From NCBI RefSeq assembly GCF_002812985.1, contig NZ_PGCP01000017.1:23162-87161 (forward strand): 64,000 nucleotides of DNA, read 5' to 3'. The translations under genes and the position numbers were made by a program. Source of the stretch: Aeromonas lusitana (GTDB lineage Bacteria; Pseudomonadota; Gammaproteobacteria; Enterobacterales; Aeromonadaceae). How positions within the stretch are numbered: position 1 is the first letter of the stretch; each line of letters begins with the position of its first letter. Below, piece after piece: positions 53,386 through 60,998 of the stretch. The notes beneath the pieces were generated by a model that worked only from the letters and a program-made list of their open reading frames with translations, made no database searches and was not told the origin of the DNA.

Positions 53386-55203
53386 ATGAAGAATAAAATA
53401 AAATGGATAGGTGCTATTTTCCTGCTGGTGAACGGCTCCTGGGTCTGGGCCGCCAGCCTGCCCGCGGATCTCAAGTGGGAGACCAATGACACGGATCCTG
53501 TGTTTGCCTCTCCCAAGGCACTGCCCGGCGGCTCCCTTACCATGTTCATCGACAGCTTCCCGCTGACGTTTCGCACCGTGGGCCCCGACTCCAACGGCTC
53601 GTTTCGCTCCTTCATCCAGGACAACCAGCTGCGCCTCATCAGTTTTCATCCCAATACCGGCAACCCCATACCGTCTCTGGCGACCCACTGGGCCATAGCG
53701 CCGGACAACCAGACCGTCTACTTCAAGCTGGATCCCCGTGCCAAGTGGTCCGATGGCAAGCCGGTCACCGCCGATGACTACACCTTCGGCTACGAGATGA
53801 TGCGCTCCAAAGAGATCCGGGCCCCCTGGTACAACAACTACTACACCACGGAGATCGTGGCGGTGGAGAAGGTCGACGATCACACCATCGAGGTCAAGTC
53901 GGGCAACCGCAAGGCCAAGCTGGATCTGCTCAACACCACCGAACTCTGGCCCCAGCCCAAGCACTACTACAAGCTGACCCCGAACTGGGTGAAGCAGTAC
54001 AACTGGTCCCAGGTGCCCACCACGGGCCCCTACGTCATGACGGAGGTGAAGAAGGGCAAGTCCATCACCTTCAGCAAACAGCCAGACTGGTGGGCCCAGA
54101 ACGATCGCTACAACCAGCACAGGTTCAACATAGATACCATCAAGGTGCAGGTGATCCGGGATCACAACATAGCGTTTCGCCACTTCCTGAAGGGGGAGAT
54201 CGATACCTTCGAGATGATCCTGCCGAACTGGTGGCATGAAAAAGCGGTCACCCCTGAGTACAAGCAGGGCTATGTGCAGAAGGTGATGGCCATGACCGAC
54301 ACCAAGCAGGGGGGGCAGGGGCTGCACCTCAACGTGACCAACCCCAAGCTGGCGGACATCAACGTGCGCCTCGGCATCCAGCACGCCATGAACCTCGACA
54401 AGATGATCGCCACCGTGCTGCGCGGCGACTATGACAGGGCTACCACCTTCGGCTCGGGCTTTGGTGAGTTCACCGACATGAAGCTGGCGGAGCGGGCCTA
54501 TGACGTGGCCAAGGCGCGGGAGTATTTCGCCAAGGGAGGCTATGCCAAGCCGGGGCCGGACGGCATCTTGCAAAACGACATGGGAGAGCGGCTCACCCTG
54601 GCCATCACCTACACCACCCAGGAGCACTCCAAGCGGCTGACTGTGCTCAAGGAGGAGGCCAAGAAGGCGGGCCTGGATCTGGAGCTGAACCTGGTGGATG
54701 GCGCTACCGGTTTCAAGGTTATGCTGGAGAAGAAGCATGAAGCGGCCTGGCTCGGCTGGGGTGGCGGTGGCCTCTATCCCCAATACTGGGAGTCGTTCCA
54801 CTCGGACAACGCCAACAAGCCCCAGACCAACAACCTGTTCAACGTGGCGGACAAGGATCTCGACAAGCTGATCGACGCCTATGACGTGGAATTCGACACC
54901 GCCAAGCGGGCCGAGCTCTCCCGTCAGATCCAGCAGCGCATCTATGATCTCGCCATCTTCGTGCCCGGCGTGCAGCTCAACTATGTGCGGGCCAGCAGCT
55001 GGCGTTACGTGATGCTGCCGGAGGTGCCTGCCACCAAGAACACCCCGGATCAGCTCTACTGGCCCATGGACGGCTACCCCCACAGCAGCGGCGGCCTGCT
55101 CTGGATCGATCCCAAGGTGAAGGCAGAGACCCAGAAAGCCAAGGAAGCGGGCGAGGCGCTGGCTCCCATCAACCTGCTAGACAAGACCTATGCGCACCAC
55201 TGA
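53386..55203 (+). CDS. Peptide ABC transporter substrate-binding protein, YejA-like
   Basis: 605 residues with a signal peptide (MKNKIKWIGAIFLLVNGSWV to WAASLPA). It is a family 5 binding protein: YFKLDPRAKWSDGKPVTADD and GLHLNVTNPKLADINVRLGI are the conserved blocks. LTMFIDSFPLTFRTVGPDSN near the N-terminus fits the YejA group, which binds peptides and peptide-nucleotide antibiotics. It is unlikely to be a lipoprotein (no lipobox). The start at 53386 follows AGGAAGTCAAAT; the frame runs upstream to 53317. Confidence 0.93.
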   Translation: MKNKIKWIGAIFLLVNGSWVWAASLPADLKWETNDTDPVFASPKALPGGSLTMFIDSFPLTFRTVGPDSNGSFRSFIQDNQLRLISFHPNTGNPIPSLATHWAIAPDNQTVYFKLDPRAKWSDGKPVTADDYTFGYEMMRSKEIRAPWYNNYYTTEIVAVEKVDDHTIEVKSGNRKAKLDLLNTTELWPQPKHYYKLTPNWVKQYNWSQVPTTGPYVMTEVKKGKSITFSKQPDWWAQNDRYNQHRFNIDTIKVQVIRDHNIAFRHFLKGEIDTFEMILPNWWHEKAVTPEYKQGYVQKVMAMTDTKQGGQGLHLNVTNPKLADINVRLGIQHAMNLDKMIATVLRGDYDRATTFGSGFGEFTDMKLAERAYDVAKAREYFAKGGYAKPGPDGILQNDMGERLTLAITYTTQEHSKRLTVLKEEAKKAGLDLELNLVDGATGFKVMLEKKHEAAWLGWGGGGLYPQYWESFHSDNANKPQTNNLFNVADKDLDKLIDAYDVEFDTAKRAELSRQIQQRIYDLAIFVPGVQLNYVRASSWRYVMLPEVPATKNTPDQLYWPMDGYPHSSGGLLWIDPKVKAETQKAKEAGEALAPINLLDKTYAHH

Positions 55204-55228
55204 GGCCAGCGATAAAGGAGGGGAGGCC

Positions 55229-56224
55229 ATGGCCAAGCGCGAGGCCCCCATCCTCGAGGTTCGCGACCTCGAGGTGGAGTTCGCCGTCGATGACGGCAAG
55301 ATCAAGGTGCTGGACGGGGTGAGTTTCTCCGTGGCGCCGGGGCAGACCCTCGGCATCGTCGGCGAATCCGGCTGCGGCAAGAGCGTCACATCCCTGGCCA
55401 TCATGGGGCTCCTGCCCAAACCCCACGGCCAGGTGGTGGCAGGCTCCATCCGCTTTCAGGGGGAGGAGCTGCTGTCACTGCCGCCGGATCAGATGTATCG
55501 GGTGCGGGGCAACCGCATCTCCATGATCTTCCAGGAACCGATGACGGCCCTGAACCCGGTGCAGACGGTCGGGGCTCAGCTGATGGAGGTGTTCAGCCTG
55601 CACAGGCCCGATTACAGCAAGAAGCAGCGCCAGGCCGCTGCCATCGCCATGCTGCACAAGGTGGGGATACCCGAGCCGGAGCGCCGCTTCGGCGTCTATC
55701 CCCACAACCTCTCCGGCGGCATGCGCCAGCGGGTGATGATCGCCATGGCACTCGCCTGTGAGCCTTCCTTGCTCATCTGCGACGAGCCCACCACAGCGCT
55801 GGACGTGACCATTCAGGCCCAGATCCTGGAGCTGATGAAGGATCTGCAGACCCAGACCGGCATGGCCATCATCTTCATCACCCACGATCTCGGGGTCGTG
55901 GCCGAGCTGTGCGACGAGGTGGTGGTGATGTATGCGGGCCGGGCGGTAGAGCGGGCCGACATCTATGAGCTGTTTGACCATCCGCGCCATCCCTATACTC
56001 ATGGTCTGATGGCCTCGATCCCGCGCCTCGAAGACGTGCCCAAGAGCCTGCTCAAGACCATCAAGGGCCAGGTGCCCGCCCTGCATGAGATGCCGGCGGG
56101 CTGCCGTTTCTCCAACCGCTGCCCCCACGCCACCGAGATCTGCGTGGGGACCAACCCGGTGACCGAGCAGCTGACCGATCGCCATGGGGTGGCCTGCCAC
56201 CACTGGAAGGAGTTGAGCATATGA
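55229..56224 (+). CDS. Peptide ABC transporter ATPase, DppD/OppD-like
   Basis: 331 residues. [20 protein letters not shown] is Walker [21 protein letters not shown] the signature and [18 protein letters not shown]alker B, with the H-loop in [12 protein letters not shown]-terminal cysteine cluster ([20 protein letters not shown] and ACHHW) is the oligopeptide-ATPase metal-binding extension. E. coli YejF is a single fused ATPase, whereas here two separate genes serve. The stop overlaps a micro-ORF start (ATGA at 56221). Confidence 0.95.
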   Translation: MAKREAPILEVRDLEVEFAVDDGKIKVLDGVSFSVAPGQTLGIVGESGCGKSVTSLAIMGLLPKPHGQVVAGSIRFQGEELLSLPPDQMYRVRGNRISMIFQEPMTALNPVQTVGAQLMEVFSLHRPDYSKKQRQAAAIAMLHKVGIPEPERRFGVYPHNLSGGMRQRVMIAMALACEPSLLICDEPTTALDVTIQAQILELMKDLQTQTGMAIIFITHDLGVVAELCDEVVVMYAGRAVERADIYELFDHPRHPYTHGLMASIPRLEDVPKSLLKTIKGQVPALHEMPAGCRFSNRCPHATEICVGTNPVTEQLTDRHGVACHHWKELSI

Positions 56225-56328
56225 ACGTCTTGTTGTCGGTGGCCGGTTTTAAGCGGTATTCCTCCGTGATGAGGGAGGCTGAACTGACGTCGCCTCTGCA
56301 CCCGGATGGCAAGGAGTGGGGGCTATGA
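56221..56328 (+). pseudogene. 35-codon micro-ORF imitating the start of the second ATPase gene
   Basis: ATGAACGTCTTGTTGTCGGT at 56221 matches ATGAGCGTTTTGCTGTCGGT at 56325 in 17 of 20 bases, giving [12 protein letters not shown] against MSVLLSVRDLKQ. The frame starts in the stop of the first ATPase gene and ends in a TGA that overlaps the start of the second. Possibly a partial duplication kept as a translational link. Confidence 0.6.
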
Positions 56329-57326
56329 GCGTTTTGCTGTCGGTACGGGACTTGAAGCAGCACTTCAAGATGGGCGGGGGATTTTTGCGCAAGCACTACA
56401 CCGTCTATGCGGTGGATGGCATCAGCTTCGATCTGAAACAGGGGGAGACGCTGGGGCTGGTGGGAGAGTCCGGCTGTGGCAAGTCCACCCTGGGGCGCTC
56501 CCTGCTCAAGCTGTTCGAGCCGACGGCGGGGCAGATAAGCTTCGAGGGGCGGGACATCACCCAGCTGTCGCCAAAGGAGATGCGCTCCCTGCGCCAGGAG
56601 ATGCAGATAGTGTTTCAGGATCCCGCGGAGTCGCTCAACAGCCGCCATACCGTGGGTCAGATCCTGGAGGAGCCCTTCATCATTCACGGCAAGGGCACGG
56701 CCGCCCAGCGACGGGAGTGGGTCAGCGAGCTGCTGGACAAGGTTGGCTTGCCCCGCAGTGCGGCGGATCGCTATCCTCACGAGTTCTCCGGCGGCCAGCG
56801 CCAGCGCATCGGCATCGCCCGGGCGATTGCCCTCAAACCCAAGCTGCTGGTGTGCGACGAGGCGGTGTCGGCGCTCGATGTCTCGGTGCAGTCCCAGATA
56901 GTGAACCTGCTGCTCACCCTGCAACAGGAGATGAACCTCGCCATCATCTTCATCGCCCACGACTTGTCGGTGGTGAAGCACATCTCGGACCGGATCGCCG
57001 TCATGTACCTGGGACGGATCGTCGAGTTGGCGGATGCTCAGCAATTGTATCTGAGCCCGCGCCACCCCTATACCCAGGCGCTGATCTCGGCCATTCCGGT
57101 GCCGGATCCCCGCCGCCGCAACCAGCGGATCCTGCTGACCGGCGACGTGCCATCCCCCATCTCGCCGCCGAGTGGCTGCCACTTTCACCAGCGCTGCCCC
57201 TATGCTACCGAGCTGTGTCACAGCACGTCCCCTGAGCTGAGAGTCTGCGACGGGCTGGCTCATCAGGTGGCTTGCCACTTCCCCTTGTCGCCGGTGGAGG
57301 CGGTTCCCCTGGGAAAGGCGGTCTGA
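56325..57326 (+). CDS. Peptide ABC transporter ATPase, DppF/OppF-like
   Basis: 333 residues. [20 protein letters not shown] is Walker A, EFSGGQRQRIGIARAIALKP the signature, LLVCDEAVSALDVSVQSQ Walker B and FIAHDLSVVKHISD the H-loop. The C-terminal SGCHFHQRCPYATELCHSTS carries the cysteine cluster. It partners the upstream ATPase to drive the YejB/YejE-like permease. ATG 56325 overlaps the micro-ORF stop. Confidence 0.95.
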   Translation: MSVLLSVRDLKQHFKMGGGFLRKHYTVYAVDGISFDLKQGETLGLVGESGCGKSTLGRSLLKLFEPTAGQISFEGRDITQLSPKEMRSLRQEMQIVFQDPAESLNSRHTVGQILEEPFIIHGKGTAAQRREWVSELLDKVGLPRSAADRYPHEFSGGQRQRIGIARAIALKPKLLVCDEAVSALDVSVQSQIVNLLLTLQQEMNLAIIFIAHDLSVVKHISDRIAVMYLGRIVELADAQQLYLSPRHPYTQALISAIPVPDPRRRNQRILLTGDVPSPISPPSGCHFHQRCPYATELCHSTSPELRVCDGLAHQVACHFPLSPVEAVPLGKAV

Positions 57327-57401
57327 TGCCGGCGCCCAGCTCATCGCCGCCGGTATCAGAAGCAGGGGACGGTCGGGATCCGGAATGAAAAGCAGACGGA
57401 T

Positions 57402-57427
57402 AAAAAAATGGGGCCTGTGGGCCCCAT
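57402..57427 (-). terminator. Terminator of the 39-residue small gene (weak in the plus direction)
   Basis: ATGGGGCC / GGCCCCAT around TGTG. A run of seven A on the left is a T run on the minus strand. In the plus direction the tail is ATCTTCA, only weakly suited to end the ABC operon. Confidence 0.7.
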
Positions 57428-57558
57428 CTTCATGGTTGGAGTTCAGGTTTGGCCGTGGAACATCTGGCCTGGGCAGGACAGCACCCCTCTGAGGGGATGG
57501 CTGCTGTATGGATTGTTATTCTGTAATTTTACTACGTTTCGCTTTCAGCCAAGGGCGC

Positions 57559-57678
57559 TCAGGCACCATAGCGGAAGTAGTAGTTGCGAGTTGCCGGCGC
57601 ATAAGTGTCTTTCTCTACCGCGCCTTTCTTGCTGGATGCACCCTTGAGGTGGAACAGCACTGCCAGATTCTCAAACAT
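57559..57678 (-). CDS. Small protein gene (39 residues), CRP-type site upstream
   Basis: ATG 57678 is preceded by GAGGTAAGACT, a good ribosome binding site. The product begins MFENLAVLFHLKGASSKKGA and ends with an aromatic, arginine-containing tail (RNYYFRYGA). A perfect TGTGA-N6-TCACA site lies 36 bases upstream of the start and a terminator follows the gene, so it looks like a complete transcription unit. No family was recognised. It lies between the ABC operon and pepD. Confidence 0.65.
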   Translation of the reverse strand: MFENLAVLFHLKGASSKKGAVEKDTYAPATRNYYFRYGA

Positions 57679-57713
57679 AGTCTTACCTCATCGCTCTGTT
57701 AATCGTTGTTGTG

Positions 57714-57729
57714 TGTGACCTGGGTCACA
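57714..57729. promoter_or_regulatory. CRP-type operator
   Basis: TGTGACCTGGGTCACA is a perfect symmetrical TGTGA-N6-TCACA site upstream of the 39-residue gene. Confidence 0.8.
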
Positions 57730-57748
57730 GTTCGATGCTAGGGCCTTT

Positions 57749-57764
57749 TGTGACCTCGATCAAC
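57749..57764. promoter_or_regulatory. Second, weaker CRP-like site
   Basis: TGTGACCTCGATCAAC matches TGTGA-N6-TCACA at nine of ten positions, 35 bases from the perfect site. Confidence 0.45.
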
Positions 57765-57929
57765 TTTTTGTGTTGTAAATTTACATAAATCATGGAAAAG
57801 GTTTTCACATGAAGGGTTGCTTATGGATACGTTTTCAAGGGGCTGAGTGACAGGGAAGGAGGATGGCGGGGCGGTCACAACAGAAGGTAGGGACGTGGCA
57901 GAGCAGAGGAGATGTGAGGGCGTGGCCAA

Positions 57930-57957
57930 TAAAATGCCCCGCACTGTGGCGGGGCAT
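57930..57957 (-). terminator. Terminator of pepD
   Basis: ATGCCCCGC / GTGGGGCAT-like stem (ATGCCCCGCAC, TGGCGGGGCAT). The AAAA on the left gives TTTTA on the minus strand. Confidence 0.82.
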
Positions 57958-57978
57958 GGATGCTGGCTAAGGTCTGGC

Positions 57979-59430
57979 TTATTTGGCCGGGATCTGTTCC
58001 AGCACATGGACCAGCAGTTGCCAGAAGCGCTCGACCGCCGGGATGTGCACCCGCTCGTCCGGTGAATGGGCACCGCGGATGGTCGGGCCGAAGGAGACCA
58101 TGTCCCAGTCCGGGTAGGCGCTCTTGAACAGACCGCACTCCAGACCGGCGTGGATCACCATGACGTTCGGCATCTCGCCAAACAGGGTCTGATAGCTGTT
58201 ACGTACCAGGGCCATCACGGGGGAGTCTACGTTCGGAGCCCAGCCAGGATAAGCGCCGGTGAATTCACAGCTGGCGCCGGCCAGGTTGAACAGGGAGCGG
58301 GTCATCTGCTCGACGCTCTCGCGACCCGAATCGATCAGGGAGCGGATCAGGCACTGTACGTACACCTCGCCGTCCAGTGTCTTGATGACCCCCAGGTTGG
58401 TGGAGGTCTCGGTGACGCCCGGGATGGCATCGCTCATGCGGATGACACCGTTCGGGCATGCCATCAGGGAGTCCAGCAGGCGGGCCTGCAGGGTTTCGCT
58501 CATCAGCTTGGCGGGCTTGTCCTGGGCGCTCAGCAGCACGGTCAGGTTCGCCTCGGTGGCGGTCAGCTCGCTCTGGTAGATGCCGGCATAGCGGTCGACC
58601 AGGGCCTTGAACTCGCTGACGCTAGGGGCGGGCACCAGCAGCTTGGCACGGGCCTCGCGGGGGATGGCGTTACGCAGGGTACCGCCATGGATCTCGGCCA
58701 GACGCACGCCCAGCGGCTCGGCGGCCTTGAGCAGACGCACCAGCAGCTTGTTGGCGTTGCCACGACCGCGGTGGATATCGACCCCGGAGTGACCGCCACG
58801 CAGCCCCTTGACCTGCAGCTCGAAGCCTTCGCCCTCGGTGGCGGCAACCAGCTCCAGCGGGAAGCGGATATTGGCATCCACCCCACCGGCGCAGCCCATG
58901 TAGACCTCGCCGTCTTCTTCGGAGTCGGTGTTGAGCAGGATCTCGCCTTCCAGCCAGCCCGCTTCCAGACCGAATGCGCCTGTCATGCCGGTCTCTTCGT
59001 CCGTGGTCAGCAGCACTTCCAGCGGACCGTGCTTGATGGTCTTGTCCGCCAGCACGGCCAGACAGCCGGCCATGCCCATGCCGTTGTCGGCGCCCAGGGT
59101 GGTGCCGCGAGCTGTGACCCATTCACCGTCGATGTAGGCATCGATAGGGTCTTTGGTGAAGTCGTGCTGGGTGTCGGCGTTGGCCTGGGGCACCATGTCG
59201 ATGTGGGCCTGCAGCACCACGGCCTTGCGGTTTTCCATCCCCGGCGTGGCCGGTTTCTTGATGATGATGTTGCCGACGGCGTCCTGCTTGACCGCCAGGC
59301 CTTCCCCTTGGGCCCACTGTACTATCCAGGCGCTCAGCTGGGCTTCGTGCTTGGACGGGTGGGGGATGGAGCAGATCTGCTCGAAGAATTGCCAAATCAG
59401 TTTGGGAGAGAGAGAACTCAGCTGTGCCAC
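57979..59430 (-). CDS. pepD: Cytosolic aminoacyl-histidine dipeptidase (peptidase D, M20C)
   Basis: 483 residues; E. coli PepD has 485. VLQAHIDMVPQ, TTLGADNGMGMAG, TTDEETGMTGAFG and INTDSEEDGEVYMGCAGG-type motifs supply the two-zinc site. It hydrolyses Xaa-His and other dipeptides. GTG 59430 follows AAGGAGTCCCGAC and begins VAQLSSLSPKLIWQFF, which aligns with the E. coli start. The longer frame to 59508 is unsupported. Divergent small gene and a perfect CRP site lie upstream. Confidence 0.96.
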   Translation of the reverse strand: MAQLSSLSPKLIWQFFEQICSIPHPSKHEAQLSAWIVQWAQGEGLAVKQDAVGNIIIKKPATPGMENRKAVVLQAHIDMVPQANADTQHDFTKDPIDAYIDGEWVTARGTTLGADNGMGMAGCLAVLADKTIKHGPLEVLLTTDEETGMTGAFGLEAGWLEGEILLNTDSEEDGEVYMGCAGGVDANIRFPLELVAATEGEGFELQVKGLRGGHSGVDIHRGRGNANKLLVRLLKAAEPLGVRLAEIHGGTLRNAIPREARAKLLVPAPSVSEFKALVDRYAGIYQSELTATEANLTVLLSAQDKPAKLMSETLQARLLDSLMACPNGVIRMSDAIPGVTETSTNLGVIKTLDGEVYVQCLIRSLIDSGRESVEQMTRSLFNLAGASCEFTGAYPGWAPNVDSPVMALVRNSYQTLFGEMPNVMVIHAGLECGLFKSAYPDWDMVSFGPTIRGAHSPDERVHIPAVERFWQLLVHVLEQIPAK

Positions 59431-59823
59431 GTCGGGACTCCTTACCTGCACGGGATAATAGCGGGCCCCAGCGGTGGCTGGGGAAGTGGGTAACGATAAT
59501 ACAGTCAATCACACAAAAATGTGAGCGATCCGGCGCAAATAGCGCTCTGCTTGTGCTGATAAAGAGAGCACAAACGGCACACATGGCTGCCTTGGTGCGC
59601 CGAACCAGCATAAAGATATTGTGTGACGCGCATCACAAAAATATTGTTTTTTCAAAATCGGATGGTAAATTAACCGCCGTGGGTCAACCACTTGTCAGGA
59701 TGACAATGAATGCCTCCAGGGAACCGAAGCAAAGCAAGTGCGCCTCCACGGAACCGAGTGTTCGTTCAAGGATCTGAGCCCGCATTAAGGTACGTAACTT
59801 GTTAAGCAATCAGGAGTTTTAAT
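59431..59823. other. Control region between pepD and the 29-residue gene
   Basis: Contains a perfect CRP site (59622), inverted repeats TCACA-N6-TGTGA (about 59508-59523) and TTGTGCT/AGCACAA (about 59553-59576), and a leader with several GGA motifs before the small gene. Also a 23-codon frame at 59706 of doubtful reality. Confidence 0.6.
59622..59637. promoter_or_regulatory. CRP-type operator
   Basis: TGTGACGCGCATCACA is a perfect TGTGA-N6-TCACA site between divergent pepD and the 29-residue gene. Confidence 0.8.
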
Positions 59824-59913
59824 ATGTCAGGCAGCAATTCAACCTATTGGTTTGCCCAGTCTCTGTATACCCAGGGTTTCAACTATCCGAACCCCTACGC
59901 CGGTCGTCGTTAA
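59824..59913 (+). CDS. Small protein gene (29 residues)
   Basis: ATG 59824 follows CAGGAGTTTTAAT, an excellent ribosome binding site. The peptide is aromatic-rich (TYWFAQSLYTQGFNYPNP) and ends GRR. A terminator lies 40 bases beyond the stop, so the unit is complete. No family was recognised. The leader has repeated GGA motifs that could bind CsrA. Aromatic residues with a basic tail also mark the other small gene nearby. Confidence 0.65.
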   Translation: MSGSNSTYWFAQSLYTQGFNYPNPYAGRR

Positions 59914-59951
59914 GACGGGCAGTCAGCCAGGCTGACGGCAAAAACGACAAA

Positions 59952-59994
59952 CAGCAGGTGCGCGAGGTTTTCATCCTCCCCCTGCTATTTTTTT
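59952..59994 (+). terminator. Terminator of the 29-residue gene
   Basis: AGCAGG...GAGG / CCTC...CCTGCT with a small internal loop, followed by ATTTTTTT. Confidence 0.75.
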
Positions 59995-60361
59995 ACCCAA
60001 AATCGGGCATTTGGCCGGTTGAGGTGGAAAAAGAGCGAGCCAGATGGCACGACTCGTGCGGGTGTTACCGACTTTTTCCTGCTTTTCGCATACGTTTGTC
60101 AGGCATTTTCTGTGCAAACGATGCTATCATACCGGCCCAACAGCCGGCCCTGGGATCTTGCCTAGATCGACACGGCCGCCAGCTATGCCCATCCTGCTTC
60201 TCATTGCATCCGTATTGGCTGCCGAGGGTCTTCTCCCGAGGCGGTCATCGTGCAAGCCAAATTCGGCGGACAGGGGGCCAGAATTGACAGTGGCTGCTCT
60301 GTTTTGGGGTCGGCGCTGATTTTTAAGTGATTGTTTTATATAACTCTTCGAGATCGATATT
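59995..60361. other. Leader region upstream of gpt
   Basis: No supported gene. TCGCATACGTTTGTCA at 60086-60101 matches 12 of 16 bases of the PurR consensus ACGCAAACGTTTGCGT and may be a PurR operator. TATCAT at about 60125 is a plausible -10 box. The rest is GC-rich without a matched riboswitch. Confidence 0.4.
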
Positions 60362-60829
60362 ATGCCAAAAAAATTCTACGTGTCGTGGGACAACCTGCAA
60401 CGTGAAGCGCGCCGTCTGGCCCGTCGTCAGCTGCCGGTCAGCCAGTGGAAAGGGATCATAGCAGTCAGCCGTGGCGGTCTGGTACCTGCCGCGCTGATGG
60501 CTCGTGAACTTGGCATTCGCAATGTCGAAACCCTCTGCATCTCCAGCTATGACCACAACAGCCAGCGCGAGCTGGTGGTCGTCAAAGCCGCCACCACGGC
60601 CGGTGACGGTGAGGGCTGGCTGGTCGTGGAAGATCTGGTGGACACTGGTACCACCGCCAAGGCGATTCGTGAGCTCTACCCCAAGGCCAAGTTCATCGCC
60701 ATCTTCGCCAAGCCCATGGGTGAGCAGCTGCTGGACGACTTCGAAGTCGCCATCCCGCAGGATACCTGGATTGAGCAGCCCTGGGACATGGCACTGGAGT
60801 TTGCCAACCCGATCTGCGACGAAGAGTGA
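60362..60829 (+). CDS. gpt: Xanthine-guanine phosphoribosyltransferase
   Basis: 155 residues starting [40 protein letters not shown] is the PRPP-binding loop, and [20 protein letters not shown] the pyrophosphate loop. It salvages xanthine, guanine and hypoxanthine. The size and motifs match E. coli Gpt (152). It begins the conserved order gpt-frsA-crl-proB and has its own terminator. Confidence 0.97.
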   Translation: MPKKFYVSWDNLQREARRLARRQLPVSQWKGIIAVSRGGLVPAALMARELGIRNVETLCISSYDHNSQRELVVVKAATTAGDGEGWLVVEDLVDTGTTAKAIRELYPKAKFIAIFAKPMGEQLLDDFEVAIPQDTWIEQPWDMALEFANPICDEE

Positions 60830-60898
60830 TCCCGTAGCGCCTACTCGCGATGGCACTGACATCGGTCAGGCTGCCGCGTCTAGGGCATGAAAGGTTTC

Positions 60899-60930
60899 AA
60901 AGGACCCCTGTTTGGGGTCCTTTCTTTTTT
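60899..60930 (+). terminator. Terminator after gpt
   Basis: AAAGGACCCC / GGGGTCCTTT around TGTTT, followed by CTTTTTT. Confidence 0.92.
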
Positions 60931-60998
60931 CTGATGTGGCTGCCCGGCGTTAAAAGTGGTTAAGATGGACCATCGCTTGAGACAGAAGAGCCACCATT

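Noticed and set aside
59706..59777. 23-codon frame in the leader of the 29-residue gene
   Set aside because: The codons overlap a repeated GCCTCCA-GGAACCGA unit better explained as an RNA element; the evidence for translation is weak.
60000..60361. Purine riboswitch upstream of gpt
   Set aside because: The conserved three-way junction sequences of purine aptamers are absent. Only a PurR-like site could be proposed.
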